DNA from: Verrucomicrobiota bacterium
Lineage (GTDB): Bacteria; Verrucomicrobiota; Verrucomicrobiia; Chthoniobacterales; UBA10450
Assembly (NCBI GenBank): GCA_003219995.1
Contig: QHRC01000128.1
Location: 10,781 to 18,339 of the forward strand
Length of the DNA: 7,559 bases
Reading direction: 5' to 3'
Positions 1-6,591 of the stretch are shown here, in pieces. The notes beneath the pieces are model-generated. The model had not been told where the DNA came from, made no database searches, and was given only the letters and a program-made list of their open reading frames with translations. A program made the position numbers and the translations under genes. Each line of letters begins with the position of its first letter. Position 1 is the first letter of the stretch.

Positions 1-48
1 GGCAATCGCGATGCCGATCAGCCAATAAAAAACGAGCCTGCTCTTCAC
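1..48 (-). CDS. Possible N-terminus of a divergent membrane or exported protein (partial)
   Basis: Reading the minus strand from a GTG at 46-48, the frame stays open to the window edge and encodes MKSRLVFYWLIGIAIA. A positive start followed by a hydrophobic stretch looks like a signal peptide or first membrane helix. A weak GGGA lies about nine bases upstream of the GTG. Only 16 codons are visible, so the product cannot be named. If real, the gene is divergent from the glycosyltransferase, and the two annotated starts are only 19 bases apart. That leaves little room for two promoters and hints that the glycosyltransferase may start further downstream. A chance open frame is a real alternative. 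Confidence 0.35.
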   Translation of the reverse strand, partial: MKSRLVFYWLIGIAIA

Positions 49-67
49 AAATAAGTTCCCGTCACAT

Positions 68-1549
68 TTGCCGAACGCTATTTTGGGTCCGCACTTGAAA
101 TCCGCAATCCGCAATTCCGCCTTCCTCTTTATCGGCTGCGTGCTCTTTCACGTCGCCGGCACGTGGAATCTTCCGCTCGTCGATCGGGACGAGCCCCGCT
201 TCGCCGAAGCGTCGCGCGAAATGATCGAGCGCGGCGATTACATCATTCCTTATTTCAACAATCACTTCCGCTTCGACAAACCTCCCCTCACCTACTGGGC
301 GCAAGTCGCCAGCTACAGAATCTTCGGAGAAAACGATTTCGCGGCGCGTTTTCCATCGGCCATTGCGGCCGCGCTCACTGCATTATCGATCTTCGCCTGG
401 GGAGCGCGCATCGGGACAAATCGTATCGGCTGGTGGGCGGCGATCATCTTCACCCTCTCACTCCAAACTTTCGTGCACGCCAAAGCGGCGGTTGCGGATA
501 TGTGGCTGGTTTTGTTCGTCACCCTGGCGCACTGCAGCGGATACGAACTGCTTGGATTTTCAGCGGAACGCGCAACCAGCAACGCGCAACGTCCAACCCT
601 CAATTGGTTTTGGTGGCCGATGTTCTATCTTTCGCTCGCATTTGCATTTCTAACGAAAGGACCAATCGGCTGGGCGCCGTTTTTAACGATTGGGTGCGCG
701 CTCTTTTTTGCGAGCGAAAAACAAGTGGCGAAGCGTTTCAAATTTTTGCGCGGGCTCGCCCTGACCGTTGCGGTCGTCGCGCTCTGGGGAATTCCCGCGT
801 TGACCCGAACGCACGGTGAATTTCTTACGATTGGAATTGGCCGCCACGTAATCGGGCGATCGTTTGGAGCGATGGAAGGTCACGGCGCGAATTCGTTTGG
901 CGTATATCTCCTGCTGCTTCCCTTTTATTTTGTAACCCTCTTCGCCAGTTTTTTTCCATGGTCGATCAAACTTCCCTGGCTCGCCCAGCGACTATGGAAA
1001 GAGCGAGACAAGATCGACAATTACCTTCTCTCCGGTAGCGCTGTCATCTTCGTTATCTTCACGCTGGTAAAAACAAAATTGCCGCATTACACGCTGCCGG
1101 TGTTTCCGCTGCTCGCTCTGCTTCTGGCCAGGCATTTGGCGGCAGTGCAATTTTCGGTGCGAACGTTTCGGAAATTTGCGGCCGTGGCCGCCGTTTTACT
1201 TTTGGCTATGGCACTACTGCTGCCTCCATTCGTTGCTCGATTTTTTCCTGCGGCAGATCTTTTCAAGCAGTCACGCAGCGAGTTGGTACCTGAAATGGAA
1301 TTTGGCGCCGTTAATTTTACCGAGCCGAGCCTGGTTTGGTATTTTCGCGGCCGAGCTAGGGGATTTATGACCACGCTCCGCCGGGAGAAGGTCGAAGAAT
1401 TCATGGAAAAAGCCGGCCCTCGATTTGTAATTATGCCGATGGATTTTGCCATGTCTTCGCCGGCGAACGGGAAAAGGTTCTCCAGCCACGGCTTTAACAT
1501 CGCGAAAGGCAAGCATGTCGATCTCACGCTCGTGCTAAAGCCCGAGTAA
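68..1549 (+). CDS. ArnT/PMT-type (GT83-like) membrane glycosyltransferase
   Basis: The 493-residue protein is a multi-spanning membrane enzyme of the GT-C fold, expected to move a sugar from a polyprenyl-phosphate donor to an acceptor on the outer face of the inner membrane. ArnT adds aminoarabinose to lipid A; donor and acceptor here are unknown. Visible family marks are an acidic loop after the first helix with DRDEPRFAEASREM (residues 39-52, probable catalytic acid D39 or D41), GDY(II)P, KPPLTYW (71-77), FLTKGPIGW (194-202) and KTKLPHYTLPVFP (335-347). Many hydrophobic segments are followed by a soluble C-terminal tail from about residue 395. Length is somewhat below ArnT (about 550). The start is uncertain: the longest frame begins at TTG 68 without a ribosome-binding site, another in-frame TTG lies at 95, and residues about 11-18 are encoded by a heptamer repeat. 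A second heptamer array encodes residues 168-179, in a loop before the FLTKGP helix. ruvA follows after 42 bases. Confidence 0.85.
   Translation: MPNAILGPHLKSAIRNSAFLFIGCVLFHVAGTWNLPLVDRDEPRFAEASREMIERGDYIIPYFNNHFRFDKPPLTYWAQVASYRIFGENDFAARFPSAIAAALTALSIFAWGARIGTNRIGWWAAIIFTLSLQTFVHAKAAVADMWLVLFVTLAHCSGYELLGFSAERATSNAQRPTLNWFWWPMFYLSLAFAFLTKGPIGWAPFLTIGCALFFASEKQVAKRFKFLRGLALTVAVVALWGIPALTRTHGEFLTIGIGRHVIGRSFGAMEGHGANSFGVYLLLLPFYFVTLFASFFPWSIKLPWLAQRLWKERDKIDNYLLSGSAVIFVIFTLVKTKLPHYTLPVFPLLALLLARHLAAVQFSVRTFRKFAAVAAVLLLAMALLLPPFVARFFPAADLFKQSRSELVPEMEFGAVNFTEPSLVWYFRGRARGFMTTLRREKVEEFMEKAGPRFVIMPMDFAMSSPANGKRFSSHGFNIAKGKHVDLTLVLKPE
99..120 (+). repeat. Short heptamer array AATCCGC
   Basis: Two exact copies of AATCCGC (99-105, 106-112) are followed by an eight-base variant AATTCCGC (113-120). 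In the other phase the units read CAATCCG and CAATTCCG. The array lies just before or inside the N-terminus of the glycosyltransferase frame. It belongs with the other CAANNNN arrays in the window. Confidence 0.6.
570..604 (+). repeat. In-frame heptamer array inside the glycosyltransferase gene
   Basis: Five degenerate heptamers in tandem: GCGCAAC, CAGCAAC, GCGCAAC, GTCCAAC, CCTCAAT. The trinucleotide CAA recurs at exactly 7-bp steps, at 573, 580, 587, 594 and 601. The array encodes the polar stretch RATSNAQRPTLN (residues 168-179) between two hydrophobic segments, where extra loop residues should be tolerated. Confidence 0.75.
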
Positions 1550-1553
1550 TCGC

Positions 1554-1585
1554 ATTTGACGATTTAGCGATTTAACGATTTAACG
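1554..1585 (+). repeat. Octamer array directly upstream of ruvA
   Basis: Four tandem octamers: ATTTGACG, ATTTAGCG, ATTTAACG, ATTTAACG, then a truncated ATT. The array fills most of the 42-base gap between the glycosyltransferase stop and the ruvA ATG, ending six bases before that ATG. There is no Shine-Dalgarno sequence. A TTGACG (1556-1561) lies 17 bases before TTTAAC (1579-1584), so a promoter made of repeat sequence is conceivable but weak. Confidence 0.8.
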
Positions 1586-1591
1586 ATTCCG

Positions 1592-2203
1592 ATGATCACG
1601 TTTCTCGAAGGCAAGCTGGTCGGCGCATTGCCGACGCAGGCGATTGTCGATGTCAATGGAATTGGCTACGAAGTCTTTATCCCACTTTCGAGTTACGACA
1701 AACTTCCCGCGGCCGGGCAATCGGTGCGCATCCTGACTCACCTGCATGTTCGCGAAGACGCACATGTGCTTTACGGATTCATGAGCGCGGCGGAACGCGA
1801 TTTGTTTCGATTGCTCGTTAACAACGTGAGCGGCATCGGACCGAAGCTCGCGCTTGCCGTGTTGAGTGGAATGAGCGTGAGTAATTTTAAGAGCGCCGTC
1901 GTAAATTCGGACGTAACCGCGTTGGCCAAAATCAGCGGCCTCGGAAAAAAAACTGCGGAGCGGATCGTTCTCGAATTAAAAGATAAACTCGGCGTGGCCG
2001 CGGCGTGGGAAGCGGCGAGCGCGGCCCATGCGCCTACACCCGAGGAGGAGCAGGCAAATGAAGCGGTCCTTGCATTAATCGCGCTGGGCTACAAACAAAT
2101 CGATGCGCATAAAAGCGTTCGCGAAATGCAGCAAAAAGGCGAAGCGAAATCGGCGCAGGACCTGGTGAAGCTTGCGTTGAAGCGAATGGCGGCGGGAAGA
2201 TAA
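1592..2203 (+). CDS. ruvA: Holliday junction branch migration complex subunit RuvA
   Basis: RuvA binds four-way DNA junctions as a tetramer and loads the RuvB helicase for branch migration in recombination and repair. The 203-residue length is normal. The N-terminal OB-fold domain covers about residues 1-62, with the typical opening MITFLEGKLV, GIGYEV (23-28) and LHVREDAHVLYGF (51-63). Two helix-hairpin-helix motifs follow: VSGIGPKLALAVLSG (79-93) and ISGLGKKTAERIVLELKDK (114-132). A low-complexity Ala-rich linker (about 136-150) leads to the RuvB-binding third domain (151-200, with EAVLALIALGYK). The ATG start matches the family exactly. It has no Shine-Dalgarno sequence, and an octamer array lies immediately before it. 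Neither ruvB nor ruvC is adjacent in the window. Confidence 0.97.
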   Translation: MITFLEGKLVGALPTQAIVDVNGIGYEVFIPLSSYDKLPAAGQSVRILTHLHVREDAHVLYGFMSAAERDLFRLLVNNVSGIGPKLALAVLSGMSVSNFKSAVVNSDVTALAKISGLGKKTAERIVLELKDKLGVAAAWEAASAAHAPTPEEEQANEAVLALIALGYKQIDAHKSVREMQQKGEAKSAQDLVKLALKRMAAGR

Positions 2204-2210
2204 CTGGAGG

Positions 2211-2298
2211 TTTGATGTTCGATGTTTGATGTTTGATGTGTTATCCGCAGTCGTCGCACCCGTGTTGAAATCAAATCTCAGACCTCAAACCTCAAACA
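2211..2298 (+). repeat. Two facing heptamer arrays in the ruvA downstream gap
   Basis: The left array has four heptamers (TTTGATG, TTCGATG, TTTGATG, TTTGATG; 2211-2238). The right array has four more (TCAAATC, TCAGACC, TCAAACC, TCAAACA; 2271-2298). Their cores, TTTGA and TCAAA, are reverse complements, so the arrays are inverted relative to each other across about 32 bases of unique sequence. They could pair as a long stem with one mismatch per repeat. The last unit runs into the ATG of the next gene. These two arrays account for most of the 94-base gap; no ribosome-binding site or terminator with a T-run is visible. Confidence 0.85.
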
Positions 2299-3620
2299 TG
2301 GTCGCGGTTGCCGAGAGCGAGAAGCGCGCGGCGATCCGCGCCGCTTTCCCCAAAGAAGGTCTCTTCGCCGAAAAGGACTGGCTGATTTCGCCGGATCCGT
2401 TTCCGATCGAGAAAAAAATTCTGGCCGAGCTCGAGCAACTTGGCCATCGCCTTCTTATTTTTCAGCGCGCGTGCAATCAACTTTATCAACTGAGCGTTAA
2501 AGGCAAACAGCCTGCCTGGATTGCGCATTATCTCGACGCTGGAAAACCCCCAGAGCTGATTGAGTTCTCGCGCCGAAAAGAAATCCGCGACGATCTGCCG
2601 CGAATCATTCGTCCGGATCTCATTCTAACCGAGAGCGGTTACATCATTGCAGAAATCGACTCCGTGCCGGGCGGAATCGGATTGACCGGCTGGCTCAACC
2701 AAACCTACTCGACGTTCGAGAACGAGATTGTCGGCGGCGCGGATGGAATGCTCGATGGATTCCGAGGCGTTTTGCCAAACGGCGGTGACATTGTCATTTC
2801 GCAGGAAGCCGCAACTTACCGGCCGGAAATGGAATGGATCGCTGCACGATTGAAAGATCGACATCGTGATCTCGAATGGCGTGTAGTCGCAGCGGAAAAC
2901 TACGAGCCGCAGAATAGCCGCGCTGTCTACCGGTTCTTCGAGCTGTTTGATCTGCCAAACATTCCCAAGATCGATAAAACACTGCGCGCAAATGAGGAAG
3001 GTCGAATTTCAATCACGCCCCCGATCAAGCCTTATCTTGAAGAGAAAATGTGGTTCGCCCTTTTCTGGCTGCAACCGTTGCACGAATTTTGGCGACGCGA
3101 ACTGGGTGAAAAATATTTCGTCAAATTGCAGGAGGTAATTCCCTACTCCTGGCTGCTTGATCCGACGCCGCTGCCGCAACACGCAGTCATTCCGCGCCTC
3201 GAAATTCATGATTGGCACGAAGCCGCTAAATTCAGCCAGAAAGATCGCGATCTTCTTTTGAAAGTAAGCGGATTTTCGCCGCTCGGCTGGGGGAGCCGCG
3301 GAATTGCGCTCGGCGCCGATCTTCCGCACGCCGAATGGCAACGAAGGATCGACAATGCGCTCGCGACCTTCGAGTCGTCACCAACAATTCTACAGCGCTT
3401 TCACAAAGGCCGGTTGTTCGAACATCGATACTGGGATCCCGAATCAGGCGAATTAAAAACAATGAAAGGTCGGGTTCGCCTTTGTCCGTATTTCTTCGTC
3501 GAATCCGACCGCGTAAAACTGCGCGGCGCGTTGGCCACGATTGCTCCGGCCGATAAAAAACTCCTGCATGGAATGCGCGACGCCATCATGGTGCCTTCGC
3601 AGTCTTCCGAAAAATCGTAG
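2298..3620 (+). CDS. Uncharacterised protein resembling circularly permuted ATP-grasp enzymes
   Basis: The 440-residue protein has no name I recognise. Its pattern resembles the glutathionylspermidine-synthase/circularly permuted ATP-grasp group, which join a carboxylate to an amine through an acyl-phosphate. It has a pre-ATP-grasp part with IIRPDLILTESGYIIAEIDS then VPGGIG (103-128), where other members have a conserved E/N-rich strand. Next comes DLPNIPKIDKTLRANEEG (218-235) followed by PYLEEKMWFALFW (245-257), like the family's 'deK' region. Then VIPYSWLLDP (280-289), K322 with GFSPLGWGSRGIALG (325-339), ILQRF (364-368) and GRVRLCPYFFV (391-401) fit nucleotide-binding strands. No signal peptide or membrane helix is seen. 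The frame is open from 2226, but those 24 extra residues are repeat-encoded, so ATG 2298 is preferred even though it lacks a Shine-Dalgarno sequence. The transporter gene follows after 22 bases. The fold assignment is moderate; the substrate is unknown. Confidence 0.75.
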   Translation: MVAVAESEKRAAIRAAFPKEGLFAEKDWLISPDPFPIEKKILAELEQLGHRLLIFQRACNQLYQLSVKGKQPAWIAHYLDAGKPPELIEFSRRKEIRDDLPRIIRPDLILTESGYIIAEIDSVPGGIGLTGWLNQTYSTFENEIVGGADGMLDGFRGVLPNGGDIVISQEAATYRPEMEWIAARLKDRHRDLEWRVVAAENYEPQNSRAVYRFFELFDLPNIPKIDKTLRANEEGRISITPPIKPYLEEKMWFALFWLQPLHEFWRRELGEKYFVKLQEVIPYSWLLDPTPLPQHAVIPRLEIHDWHEAAKFSQKDRDLLLKVSGFSPLGWGSRGIALGADLPHAEWQRRIDNALATFESSPTILQRFHKGRLFEHRYWDPESGELKTMKGRVRLCPYFFVESDRVKLRGALATIAPADKKLLHGMRDAIMVPSQSSEKS

Positions 3621-3642
3621 CGCGACAATCGGCGGTTGCAAT

Positions 3643-5084
3643 ATGGCCGATGGCGAATGGATCGAATCATACGTGCCAGCGCGGCTAGACCGGATGCCAT
3701 GGAGCCGGTGGCATTGGCTGATTGTTGTCTCGCTCGGGGCAACCTGGATTCTCGATGGACTCGAAGTCACGCTGGCCGGCTCGTTAGGCGGAATTTTGAC
3801 GCGCCCCGAGACGCTCGGACTAACCCCAACTCAAGTGGGCGCAAGCGCGACGTTTTACCTCGCGGGCGCCGTGATCGGCGCGCTGCTTTTTGGCTATGGA
3901 ACCGATCGACTTGGCCGTAAACGATTGTTCTTCGTTACGGTTGCGGTTTATCTGATCGCAACCGGCCTGACTGCGTTTTCCTGGAGTTTTGCGAGTTACG
4001 CTTTTTTTCGTGCGCTGACGGGAGCGGGTATTGGTGGCGAATATGCCGCGATTAACTCCGCCATCGACGAACTGATTCCGGCGCGCGTGCGCGGCCGGGT
4101 GGACTTAATGATCAACGGATCGTACTGGATTGGCGCGGCGCTCGGCTCAGCAGCGACGCTTGTCCTTCTCGACCCGCGACGATTGCCAATCTGGCTGGGT
4201 TGGCGTTTTGCCTTTGGAATCGGCGCAACGCTCGGCTTGGTCGTGATTTTTTTTCGGCGATGGATTCCGGAAAGTCCGCGCTGGCTGATGATCCACAGGC
4301 AAAATGTTGAGGCGGAACGAATCGTCGAGGAAGTCGAACGCCGTTTCGTCGCGCATCCCGAAAACTTGGCCGCGCATAATGCGCCGCCCATCCAAATTCA
4401 CACGCGTACGCACACGCCGTGGCGGCAGATCTGATCTGGAATGCGATCGTGCACGAACATCGACGACGGTCGCTCCTCGGTTTTGTCCTGATGCTGACGC
4501 AGGCCTTTTTCTACAACGCCATCTTTTTTACTTACGCACTCGTCTTGACGCGTTTCTACAGCGTGCCGGAGAAAGATGTGGGCGGCTACCTGTTGCCGTT
4601 CGCGTTGGGAAATGTGCTCGGACCACTGTTGCTCGGGCATTTGTTCGATACGATCGGTCGCAAACAAATGATCACGATCACCTACGGCCTTGCCGGAATT
4701 CTGCTCGCATTGACCGCCTGGCTCTTCTATGCCGGACTGTTAACCGCTCAAACACAAACCATGGCCTGGACGATCATTTTCTTTATCGCCTCGGCCGCAG
4801 CGAGCTCGGCGTATTTGACGGTGAGCGAGATTTTTCCGCTCGAGATTCGCGCGTTTGCGATCGCGATTTTCTACGCGATTGGAACACTCGCGGGCGGAGT
4901 AGGGGCGCCGCTGCTGTTCGGATGGATCATCGGGACAGGATCGACCACGGCATTGTTCATCGGATATCTCATCGGTGCTGCGCTCATGATTTTTGGCGCA
5001 TTGACGGAGGCGTGGATTGGCGTGCCCGCGGAGCGGCGATCGCTCGAGCATATAGCCGCGCCGCTATCGAGTCGCGGCCTGTAG
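3643..5084 (+). pseudogene. MFS transporter (sugar/organic-acid porter type), frameshifted
   Basis: Two adjacent frames together make one 12-helix major facilitator. The first half (3643-4434, 263 residues) has GYGTDRLGRKR (84-94, motif A), GIGGEYAAINSAIDE with RVRGR (129-152) and PESPRWL (209-215). The second half continues in another frame to the stop at 5084, with the repeat motif GHLFDTIGRKQ and six more hydrophobic segments. The break is an exact tandem ATCTG duplication at 4429-4438, which creates TGA at 4432-4434. With one copy removed the join reads PWRQIWNAIVHEHRRRS and the whole gene encodes 478 residues, a normal length. The family moves sugars, aromatic acids or similar solutes with protons; substrate unknown. 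The second half could be restarted from GTG 4419, overlapping the first stop, giving two half-transporters. A sequencing or assembly error is also possible. No other disruptions are seen, so the lesion is recent, reversible or artefactual. ATG 3643 is preferred over the open frame from 3541, which overlaps the upstream gene. Confidence 0.85.
4429..4438 (+). repeat. 5-bp tandem duplication causing the MFS frameshift
   Basis: ATCTG occurs twice in direct tandem (4429-4433 and 4434-4438). One copy keeps the transporter frame open (CAG ATC TGG AAT); two copies shift it and make an in-frame TGA. It lies in the central cytoplasmic linker between the two six-helix halves. Confidence 0.9.
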
Positions 5085-5161
5085 GGCGCTCCATGAGCGT
5101 CGACCCTATTTGCCGGCGGTCCCTTCGGCTGAGCTCAGGGCAGGCTCCGACCGCCGCTACA
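5080..5161. repeat. Nested palindromic intergenic element with TGTAG/CTACA ends
   Basis: The 82-bp stretch is bounded by TGTAG (5080-5084) and its reverse complement CTACA (5157-5161). Inside is a first hairpin, AGGGCGCTC-CAT-GAGCG with a four-base bulge then CCCT (5083-5107). A second inverted repeat, CGGCGGTC (5114-5121) with GACCGCCG (5149-5156), encloses 27 bases. That insert carries a perfect 10-bp palindrome, CTGAGCTCAG (5129-5138). The MFS stop TAG (5082-5084) is inside the left end. The thpR stop (5135-5137) and its last eight codons are inside the right half. It resembles REP/MITE-like dispersed elements and could act as a two-way terminator between the convergent genes, although no T-run follows the stems. 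Confidence 0.75.
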
Positions 5162-5698
5162 GAAGAGTGTCAATTCGCGAGTGTGTACCGGGCCTTTCGG
5201 TTGCAGCTGGCTTGAATAAAGATGAAACGATTCGACGCGAACCATTCCCGCGTCCAGATCGACATTCGATTTCACAAAACGGCGCACCAGATGCGACGGA
5301 ACGTTCCGGCAACGCGCAAGCGTAATGTGCGGATGCCACGGACGCAGATCCGGTTCCAGACCGACGGCGATAGCGGCGTCGCTGACGCGCTTGTGCAACT
5401 GGAACAGGTGCGGATGTCCACGACCAACGCCGATCCAAATAATGTCCGGCAAACCTTTTGGCGGAAAGGTTCCCACGCCCGCGATTGGCAGAAAAAAAGC
5501 GCCGAACTGAATCATGCTGAGTTTTTCGCGGAGTGCAAGATCGACATCTTCCGGGACCGACCCAAAAAAACCGAGAGTGAGATGCATTTGCTCCGGCGCA
5601 GTCCAGCGAACACCGCGAATGTTCGGATCAAGATCGACAAGGAAGTGTTTGATTGATTCTGTCAAATCGATCGCAACAAAGAGGCGCTTCGCTTTCAC
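5135..5698 (-). CDS. thpR: RNA 2',3'-cyclic phosphodiesterase (ThpR/LigT family)
   Basis: A 2H phosphoesterase of 187 residues. Family members open 2',3'-cyclic phosphates on RNA to 2'-phosphates and can ligate tRNA halves in vitro; the enzyme is cytosolic. The opening KRLFVAIDL is typical. Both catalytic HxTx motifs are present: HLTL (39-42, followed by GFFG) and HITL (124-127, in PWHPHITLAR). The start is GTG (5696-5698), sharing GTGA with the stop of the upstream SDR, which implies translational coupling. The last eight residues (CSGGRSLP) are encoded by the palindromic element at 5080-5161 and look like an acquired tail, since relatives usually end shortly after the last strand. It is the final gene of the rpoZ-smpB-SDR-thpR run. 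Confidence 0.93.
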   Translation of the reverse strand: MKAKRLFVAIDLTESIKHFLVDLDPNIRGVRWTAPEQMHLTLGFFGSVPEDVDLALREKLSMIQFGAFFLPIAGVGTFPPKGLPDIIWIGVGRGHPHLFQLHKRVSDAAIAVGLEPDLRPWHPHITLARCRNVPSHLVRRFVKSNVDLDAGMVRVESFHLYSSQLQPKGPVHTRELTLFCSGGRSLP

Positions 5699-6576
5699 CG
5701 AATTTCCGACCCGCGACGCGGCTCATCGCCGCCGGGTCCACTCGGCGATGGCAAAAAGCCGTTCGCGACTTTCATCATCCGCCCAAAGAGATTTGGAAAG
5801 AGCGCGTTCGCAATAGTCATAAGCCGCGCCGCCAATGGCATGACAAGGGCGGGCCGACCGCTCGCGCACGCTACGAGAATTTTTCGCGCCGCGCGCTCAG
5901 CAGAAATGGAAGCGAATGGCAACCTGCTCGCTGCGGTAAATCGTTTGTATTCGGCCGCGTAATCGCCCTTGAATTTCGCGAAGCTGTGCGAGCCAGTGCG
6001 CATCATTCCAGGCGTGACGGTCGTGACGTAAATATTCTCGCGCGCTAATTCCGCCCGGATTGCATCCGAGAAACCGACAAGCGCAAATTTGCTCGACGTG
6101 TAGGGCGCCATGTGCGGAACGGCGATTTTCCCGCCGATGGAAGAGATGTTGACAATGCGTCCACCTCCGCGCCGGCGGAAATGCGGAATCGCTTCCCCAG
6201 TGACGTGGTAGGGCGCCCAAAAGTGAAGCATCATCGCTTTTTCGAAATCGGCACGCTTCATATGCGCGAGTGGGCCGACTTCAATGATGCCAGCATTGTT
6301 GATCACAACATCGAGACCGCCGAAGTGATCGACAATTCTTGTCACGGCCTGCTCGATTGCCGCTGGCTCGAGTAAATCGCACTCGACCGGCAACGCGTCG
6401 CCACCATTTCGCCTCAGATCATCGCGAGCTCGCGCAAGTTCGTTTGGATCGCGCGCGAGCAAGGCCACGCGCGCACCAAGCGCACAAGCTTCCCGCGCCA
6501 GTGCCAGGCCCAATCCACGCGAACCTCCCGTGATCAAAACGATTCTCCCATCAAAGGAGAATCGACTTGTAAACAT
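5695..6576 (-). CDS. Short-chain dehydrogenase/reductase (classical SDR)
   Basis: A 293-residue NAD(P)-dependent oxidoreductase with a Rossmann fold. Cofactor loop TGGSRGLG (17-24), acidic CD (66-67) after the third strand, NNAG (93-96), catalytic S146 in NISSIGG, and Y159 with K163 in YTSSK are all present. PG (189-190) follows strand six. An Arg at 42 (LLARD) near the second strand suggests NADP preference, which is inferred only. The C-terminal extension after about residue 240 is hydrophobic (VMPLAARLMTIANALFPNLFG), as in SDRs that act on lipid-like substrates near membranes, and it ends in a Pro/Gly/Arg-rich tail. The substrate cannot be told from sequence. ATG start at 6574-6576 is 15 bases after smpB, with no clear ribosome-binding site; its stop overlaps the thpR start by four bases. 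Confidence 0.93.
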   Translation of the reverse strand: MFTSRFSFDGRIVLITGGSRGLGLALAREACALGARVALLARDPNELARARDDLRRNGGDALPVECDLLEPAAIEQAVTRIVDHFGGLDVVINNAGIIEVGPLAHMKRADFEKAMMLHFWAPYHVTGEAIPHFRRRGGGRIVNISSIGGKIAVPHMAPYTSSKFALVGFSDAIRAELARENIYVTTVTPGMMRTGSHSFAKFKGDYAAEYKRFTAASRLPFASISAERAARKILVACASGRPALVMPLAARLMTIANALFPNLFGRMMKVANGFLPSPSGPGGDEPRRGSEIR

Positions 6577-6591
6577 ACGGACGATATCGAT

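Noticed and set aside
99..604. CRISPR-like spacing of short repeats
   Set aside because: Units are 7-8 bp in direct tandem without spacers, and there are no cas genes.
2226..2297. Upstream extension of the ATP-grasp-like protein to 464 residues
   Set aside because: The extra residues are translated from the heptamer arrays and the gap between them; no family resemblance or ribosome-binding site.
3541..3642. Upstream extension of the transporter overlapping the preceding gene
   Set aside because: It is read from another frame of well-supported coding sequence; ATG 3643 gives a normal MFS N-terminus.
4304..5215. A 303-residue plus-strand open frame across the transporter's second half
   Set aside because: It is Arg-rich with no family pattern, while the overlapping frame encodes clear MFS helices and motif A; a shadow frame.
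5222..5656. 144-residue plus-strand open frame opposite thpR
   Set aside because: The minus strand has both HxTx motifs of the 2H family; the plus frame has no recognisable pattern.
6089..6220. TAGGGCGCC-type strings inside the SDR gene resembling the left end of the 5080 element
   Set aside because: They encode conserved SDR residues (APYTSSK and WAPYH) and lack the dyad arms, so a chance match.
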